A program made the position numbers and the translations under genes. A stretch of 64,000 nucleotides of DNA from Anaeramoeba ignava. Taxonomy: Eukaryota; Metamonada; Anaeramoebidae. The notes below the pieces were generated by a model. It ran no database searches. It saw nothing but the letters and a program-made list of their open reading frames with translations, and was not told the DNA's origin. The stretch is taken from NCBI GenBank assembly GCA_028826165.1, contig JAPDFW010000092.1:558001-622000 (forward strand), written 5' to 3'. Below, piece by piece: positions 58,025-64,000 of the stretch; position 1 is the stretch's first letter, and each line of letters starts with the position of its first letter.

Positions 58025-61000
58025 ATGAGTGTTTTGCAAGGATTATTAGATTTAATTGAAAGTAAAAATAATTTGAAAAAAAAAAAAATTTTTTTAAAGA
58101 AATAATAATGAAATAAGATTAAAACAAAATTAGAAGGAGGATCACAAACAATTAGAAAAGTAGCAGCTCAACAATTAGGAGAAATACAAAAGTCTCGATC
58201 AAGAGAAACAAGTCATTTACTTGATTCTGTATCACATTTACTCAAAAGTAAGAATTGGGACACACGAGTTGCAGCAGGTTATGGACTTAGAGCAATATCA
58301 GAAAATGTTCCATTTTTTTATCCAGAAATTATTCAAGAAAATCAAAATCAAAATCAAAATCAAAATCAAAATGAAAATCAAAATGAAAATCAAAATCAAA
58401 ATCAAAATCAAAATGAAAATCAAAATCAAAATCAAAATCAAAATGAAAATCAAAATCAAAATCAAAATCAAAATCAAAATCAAAATCAAAATCAAAATCA
58501 AAATCAAAATCAAAATCAAAATCAAAATAAAAATCAAAATAAAAATCAAAATATTCAAGAAAATGAAAATGAAAATCAAAATGAAAATCAAAATCAAAAT
58601 CAAAATCAAAATCAAAATATTCAAAAAAATCAAAATCAAATTATTCAAGAAAATCAAATTGAAAAAGAAAAAATATTTAAAAATCCAAAATTTTCATCAA
58701 AAATGTCTTTCCAAAATTTTTCTATTCATGATGTTATGGAAAATGGTACACCTTTATTACAATCAAAAGGCTCCCAATACGAAGAATTCGATTTTTCAAA
58801 TCTTTCTCAAGATCAAATATTGGAGTTTCAAAAAAAAAATATTAACGAAATGATTGGCAAAAAGAAACAAGAAAAACTTGGAGTTGGAAATTTATTTATT
58901 CTTGGTGTAGATGATATTATCCAAGAAGAATTTAAAAAATCTTCAGAATCTAAAATTAAATCAAATTCAAATCAAAAACAAAATAGAAAACATGAAAGAG
59001 GAAATTTGAGATCCTCTATTAATTTGGAAGTTGGAAAACTCAGAAAGACAAGTAGTCTTGATTTAAAAAATCAATCATCACCAAATTCAAATGGAGCTAA
59101 ATCTGCAAGAGAAAGAATTGCAGAAAAATTAAAAAAAAACAAGAAAATAATCCCAAAGAAACCAATATTATCAACTCCCAATAAAAAAATAAATTCAAAA
59201 AAAATGAAAAAAAATGAAAATCAAAAATCAAAATCAAAATCAAAATCAAAATCAAAATGAAATGGAAAATCAAAATAAAAATGAAGAAAATACTTGGCCA
59301 TTTGAACAAATTGTTGAAAGACTTCTTATTGATTTATTTCATCCAAACTGGGAAATTCGACATGGAGCATGTATTGGTCTCAGAGAAATTTTACGAAAGC
59401 ATGGATCACAAGCAGGAATGCAAAAAAAAGGTACTGAAAAAGAGTTGCAAACCCAAAATTCTATATATATTGAGGATATAGTTATTCGCTTGCTTTCTGT
59501 TCTTGTGCTTGATCGATTTTGTGATTTTGGAGCAGATCAAGCTGTTGCACCTGTTCGAGAAACTTGTGCACAAACTTTGGCTACAATTTTAAAACATACA
59601 AATGAAAAAACAACAGCAAAAGTGATTGATATTTTGATTGTACTTACATCAGGAGAAAATTGGGTTTCAAGACATGCAAGTTTATTATCCTTAAAATACA
59701 CCCTTTCAGCACATCCTGAATTATGTGAAAAATTTTTCCCTCAATTACTTCCAGTTCTCATCAATGGATTAAATGATGATGACGACGATGTTCGTTCAAT
59801 TTCCTCTGAATCATTACTTTCTTTGGTTGAAAGATCGTCTCATTTATTTGAAAAGGACACAATCCAAATTGTAAATCTTCTTTGGAAAACTCTTCTCAAA
59901 CTTGATGATCTTTCTGTTTCAACAACTGGTGTCTTGAAATTACTTACTTCATTTTATTCCCATCCAAAAACACAGAAACTTTTAGCAGAAGCACAAAAAA
60001 AAATATCATCTCATAAATCAAAATCAAAATCAAAATCTAAATATAAATCAAAATCTAAATTTAATGAAGAAAATGCTCTTGATTCAATGCATTCATTAAT
60101 TTCAAGATTATTCCCTTTTTCTAGACATCCAATTTTTTCTGTTAAACTTTCTGTAATTAAAACTCTCAAAGAACTTCTTATTGTTTCTGTTGATATCAAA
60201 GACTGGATTGGGCAGATTCTTATAGATATTTTAAATAGTTGTTTCACAAATGTTCTTCTTGAAGAAGACAAAGAAATTCTTGAAATTTCTTCTTGGGTTT
60301 GGGAATTTTCCATATTTAAAGGAAGACATATAATCCCAAATTTGATTACTTTTCCAATTTTTCAAAAATGGTGTAATCGAATTATTTCAGATGAAGTCGT
60401 TTCAAATTCCCAAGCAAAATCACAATCTTCTCAATCAATTCAAAATAATTCATCTCAAAAATTATCTCAATCAAATCCAATTTCAATTTCAAATTCAAAT
60501 TCAAATTATAATTCAAATCCAATGAATTTTTCTTGTATAAATTCAAATTCAAACAATATTAGTTTTGATCAAGATTTTTCTTCTTTTTTCTCATTTGTAA
60601 ACTCAAAAGAAATAATTTCTTCTTCTACTACATCTTTATCATCTTCTTTTTTTTCTTCTTCTGAAGAACTTCATCTTCAAAAAATACTCAATTCATCTCA
60701 ACTTCTTGGAAAACTTTTTTCCATTTGTATGCTTAATACAAAACTTAATAGTTCTCTGTCTCAACTTTTCATTGCTTTATTAAAATCACCAAAATCAATG
60801 GATAAAATGATTGGAGCATTTATAATTTTTTCATCTTCTACTTTTCAGAATCAAATTCAAAAAAATGAAAACTTACAAAAAGAAGAATCAAAATTAATCA
60901 ATTGGAAATCAAAAGTATATTTTTTTTTTATTAATTTTAATAATTTTTTAAACCATTTTGTTGAAAATATTTTTTTTTTTCTAAATTTTCAAAAAAAAAA

Positions 61001-64000
61001 AAAAAAGTGGATCGGAACATTTAATCCTAAAATTAATCAAGTTTTAATTGAAGAATTAAATATTAAGAAAGAAAATGCAAATTATCAAGAACTCATGTCT
61101 CAATTTCAACAAATTAAGGTGAATTATTCATCTCTTTTAAAACAATGCCAACAAAATGGAATGAGAAACACACCATCAAAAATGATGAAAAAGGATGTTA
61201 GTCTTTCAATAATCAAAGAATTTCTCACTGAAAATTATCCACAATTTCTTAAAGAAAATAGTAGAATTTCTGAATATTATATTGATTTAATTGAGGAAAA
61301 AAAGAATAACTTAGTTTCTTTAATCAAAGAATATCAAAAAGAACAATCATTAAAACATATTCGAGTAATTTCTGCAATTTCAGGTGCAATTATTTCTATT
61401 GGAAAACTTCCCAAGAAAAGAAACCCCATTATTCAAAATTTAATTCGTGAAATCAAAACAGAATATAATGTTATTTATCAATTTAAAGTTGCACATTTTC
61501 TCACAGAATTAATCAACCAACTTTGGATTGAAAAAAATGAAACACTTATCAAAAGAATTCTCACAAATATTTGTGAAATGGCATGTGGAAATAGAAAAGT
61601 AACACCATCTTTTATGGCTTGTTTATCCAATCCTTTTGCTCTTCTTCCAGAAGTTCTTGAAGATTCAGTCAAAAATTCAAATTTAAATTCACAAGAAATT
61701 GAATTATCGGAAATTTCTTATCGAGGATCTTGCTTTTTTCTTAAAGAAATCTTCTCAGATTTTCAGTCAAAAATATTCGAAGTTGCTCCTTCATTACAAG
61801 AATTTTTATTTTCACCTCTCAATTCACAAACACAAGAATCACTTTCAAAAATCAATCAATTTTCAAATCAAAAGTCAATCAATTTAGAAAATTCAGAAGA
61901 AATTCAATCAATTATTAATTCTATCAGTGTAATAACATTTCTTATTCAATTCATTGATTTGGATATCCAAAAAGAATTTTCCCAAATTTTGAAATCTTTG
62001 GTTATGTTTCTTTCTTGTAATATCCCATCTATTCGATCATTAGCTTCATATTCCATTTCCATTTTCAGTAATTTCATTCCACAAGAAAAATTAGTACCAA
62101 TTATCCAGGAAATATTGCCATTATTATCATCACAGAATGACATACAAAGACTTGGAGCAGCAGAAACAATCAACAATATTGTTAGTATTCTTGATATCAA
62201 ATTCGTTCCATTCATTTCTTCTCTTGCTGTTCCAATTCTTCGTCGAATGAGTGATCACAATCATGCAATTCGTGAAGTGGTATCAAATAGTTTTGCATTG
62301 TTAGTTAGGTTAATTCCTCTTGTTGCCACTTCTTCTCATCTTGAAAATTCACTGCATATTGGCGAAGAACATAAATTTTTGGAGCAACTTCTTGATTCTT
62401 CCAAAATTGATCATGTTGAAATTCCTTTTAAATTAAATTTAGATTTAAGAAAATATCAACAAGACGGAATTAATTGGCTAATTTTTCTCAATAAATTTGG
62501 ACTTCACGGGATTTTATGTGATGATATGGGATTAGGAAAAGTAAATTAAATTAAATTAAATTTAAATTAAAATTTAAATTTCTAAAATAATCTTTTTTTC
62601 TTTTAGACTTTGCAAGCTCTTTGTGCAATTCTTATTCACCAAAATAATAAATCAAAATTATTGCAAGAAACAAAAAATACAGAATATCAACCTCTTCCTT
62701 CTTTTATTGTTTGCCCATCTACTCTTGTTAGTCACTGGAAATTTGAAATTGAGAAAATATTTCCTCAAAACTTAAATATTCAAATTCTTAAATTTATTGG
62801 GAATCCAAAAGAAAGATCAATTTTACTTAAAAAAATCCCAAATTCAAATATTGTCATTTCTTCTTATGATATTGTTCGCAAAGATATTCACTATCTAAAA
62901 AAGCAATTATTTGATTACTTGATTCTTGATGAAGGACATATAATTCGAAATCCAACAACAAAAATAAGCCAAGCTGTGAAATCAATCAAAGCTCAGCATC
63001 GACTAATTTTATCAGGAACACCAATTCAAAACAATGTGATTGAATTATGGTCGTTGTTTGATTTTTTAATGCCAGGATTTCTTGGAAGTGAAAAATATTT
63101 CAAACAACAATTCGCAAAACCAATTCTCCAACTCAAAGACCCTCGATGTTCAGATAATATTCGAGAAAAAGGAACAATTGCAAAAGAAGCTCTTCATCGC
63201 CAAGTTCTTCCTTTTCTATTAAGAAGAATGAAAGAGGATGTTCTCAAAGATCTTCCTCCTAAAATTATTCAGGATTATTACTGCGAACTTAGTCCTCTTC
63301 AAATGAAAATTTACCAGCAATTCTCTCAAAAATTTGAAAAATCCGAGATTGCACAATTAATAAATAATCGAGAAGAAGAAAATAATCAAGAAAATTTATC
63401 AAATTCAATGGAAATTGAAAACAAAAAAGATGATAAAAATGATGATGGCAATGATAATGATAATGAACCTCAAAAATCTGGAAACAAAAAATCCAAAAAT
63501 AATCAGCATATTTTCCAATTACTTCAATATCTCCGTAGATTATGCAATCATCCCAAACTCGTTCTCGATCCAAAATCAAAACAGCACGCTCAAATCATTC
63601 AAGAACTAAAACAGAAAGGATCATCTATTAATGATATTAAACACTCTCCTAAACTTCTTGCTCTCAAACAACTTTTAATCGAATGTGGAATTGGTTCCGA
63701 TTCTCCAGAAAAATCCAAAAAAAACTTACACAAACAAACTCCCAAATTCGAACCAAAAACAAATGTGAGAATTCAATCAATCGAAGAATTCACACAAATT
63801 GAATCAGAAAGCCTTTCTCAAACTGGAGATTCATACGAAAAAATTTCAACATTTCGAACAGAAAAAATTTCGAAATTTGAACTAACCAAAAACAAAAAAG
63901 AAAATAAAGAAGAAAAAAATGAGACAAAAACAACATCACTTGATGCAGTTCTTTCACGACCTGTTTCAAGCCATCGAGCGTTAATATTTTGCCAATCAAG
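58025..64000 (+). CDS. BTAF1: BTAF1/Mot1, TBP-associated Snf2 ATPase (3' end off window)
   Basis: Mot1 uses ATP to remove TBP from DNA. Exon 1 (58025-58061, [12 protein letters not shown]) joins at 58134 to give [18 protein letters not shown] and [17 protein letters not shown], the Mot1 N-terminal HEAT signature. A 320-base NQ insert follows, then [12 protein letters not shown], and from 59290 [16 protein letters not shown] and [20 protein letters not shown] repeats run to 62400. The Snf2 part starts with [28 protein letters not shown] (motif I, split by an intron at 62540-62606), LDEGH (II), [11 protein letters not shown] (III) and [13 protein letters not shown]. It is open at 64000, before motif V. 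A 93-nt in-frame intron lies at 60915-61007. One extra A in 59223-59227 breaks the frame between NEN and [10 protein letters not shown]. Confidence 0.93.
58330..58650 (+). repeat. Asn-Gln coding repeat in BTAF1
   Basis: (AATCAA)n with GAAAAT variants in the correct BTAF1 frame, inserted between N-terminal HEAT repeats (after [11 protein letters not shown]). It uses the same hexamer that fills introns of the ARM genes. Confidence 0.8.
60915..61007 (+). other. In-frame 93-nt intron of BTAF1
   Basis: GTATAT donor, AAAAAAAG acceptor, length divisible by 3 and no stop. It would add a hydrophobic Phe/Asn stretch ([13 protein letters not shown]) and a Lys run if retained. The flanking text LINWKSK / WIGTFNPK reads naturally without it. 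Confidence 0.7.

Noticed and set aside
58221-58853. Plus-strand KIKIKIK ORF as a gene
   Set aside because: The BTAF1 frame reads NQ through the same bases, linking the N-terminal HEAT part with [12 protein letters not shown].
1-64000. Alternative genetic code (TAA/TAG as Gln)
   Set aside because: TAA, TAG and TGA all end conserved proteins at expected places, for example TRMT112 (TGA), TBCC (TAG) and NUP210 (TAA). The rare in-frame TAA cases are in broken or duplicated copies.

Overview
The window is protist nuclear DNA. It is extremely AT-rich, uses the standard stop codons, and its genes are split by many introns with GTAA.. or GTTT.. donors and AG acceptors. Many introns and spacers are filled with tandem repeats, and coding tracts are rich in Asn-Gln or Lys-Glu. 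RCC1-BTB and BTB-TLDc families, Rab-like GTPases and a DH-PH-FYVE exchange factor suggest an amoeboid protist. The overall style resembles Anaeramoeba, but that name is an inference. I see no tRNA, rRNA, transposase or CRISPR array.

Left part (1-15.7 kb): the start of an RRM protein (-), tubulin cofactor C (-), a DH-PH-FYVE RhoGEF (-), NOP56 (+), an unrecognised multi-pass membrane protein (-), and a tau-tubulin-kinase-like CK1 kinase (-) with a C-terminal CaaX box.

Middle (15.7-47.6 kb): a large, imperfect inverted duplication. The left arm (about 16.8-25.4 kb) holds a RING-kinase-SH3-NQ-ARM gene, a Rab-like gene and a BTB-TLDc gene. The right arm (about 34.4-47.5 kb) holds, mirror-wise, a broken BTB-TLDc copy, an extra BTB-coil-TLDc gene, a Rab-like gene and a BTB-coil-NQ-ARM gene. 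The outermost genes of the two arms share 5' flank, NQ/coil tail and ARM exons but have unrelated N-terminal modules. Between the arms lie a 144-bp satellite array and a complete NUP210 gene.

Right part (47.6-64 kb): TRMT112 (+), importin alpha (-) with a 2-kb repeat-filled intron, two tandem RCC1-BTB genes (+; the first broken), and BTAF1/Mot1 (+), which runs off the window end.

The single-copy-type genes serve core functions: snoRNP assembly, nuclear pore and import, TBP recycling, tRNA/rRNA methylation and tubulin folding. The mirrored region is a family-expansion zone. A motif resembling TTTTTCATTTTTT lies just upstream of most start codons. Several conserved genes carry single-base frame breaks, which probably reflect base-level assembly errors in part.
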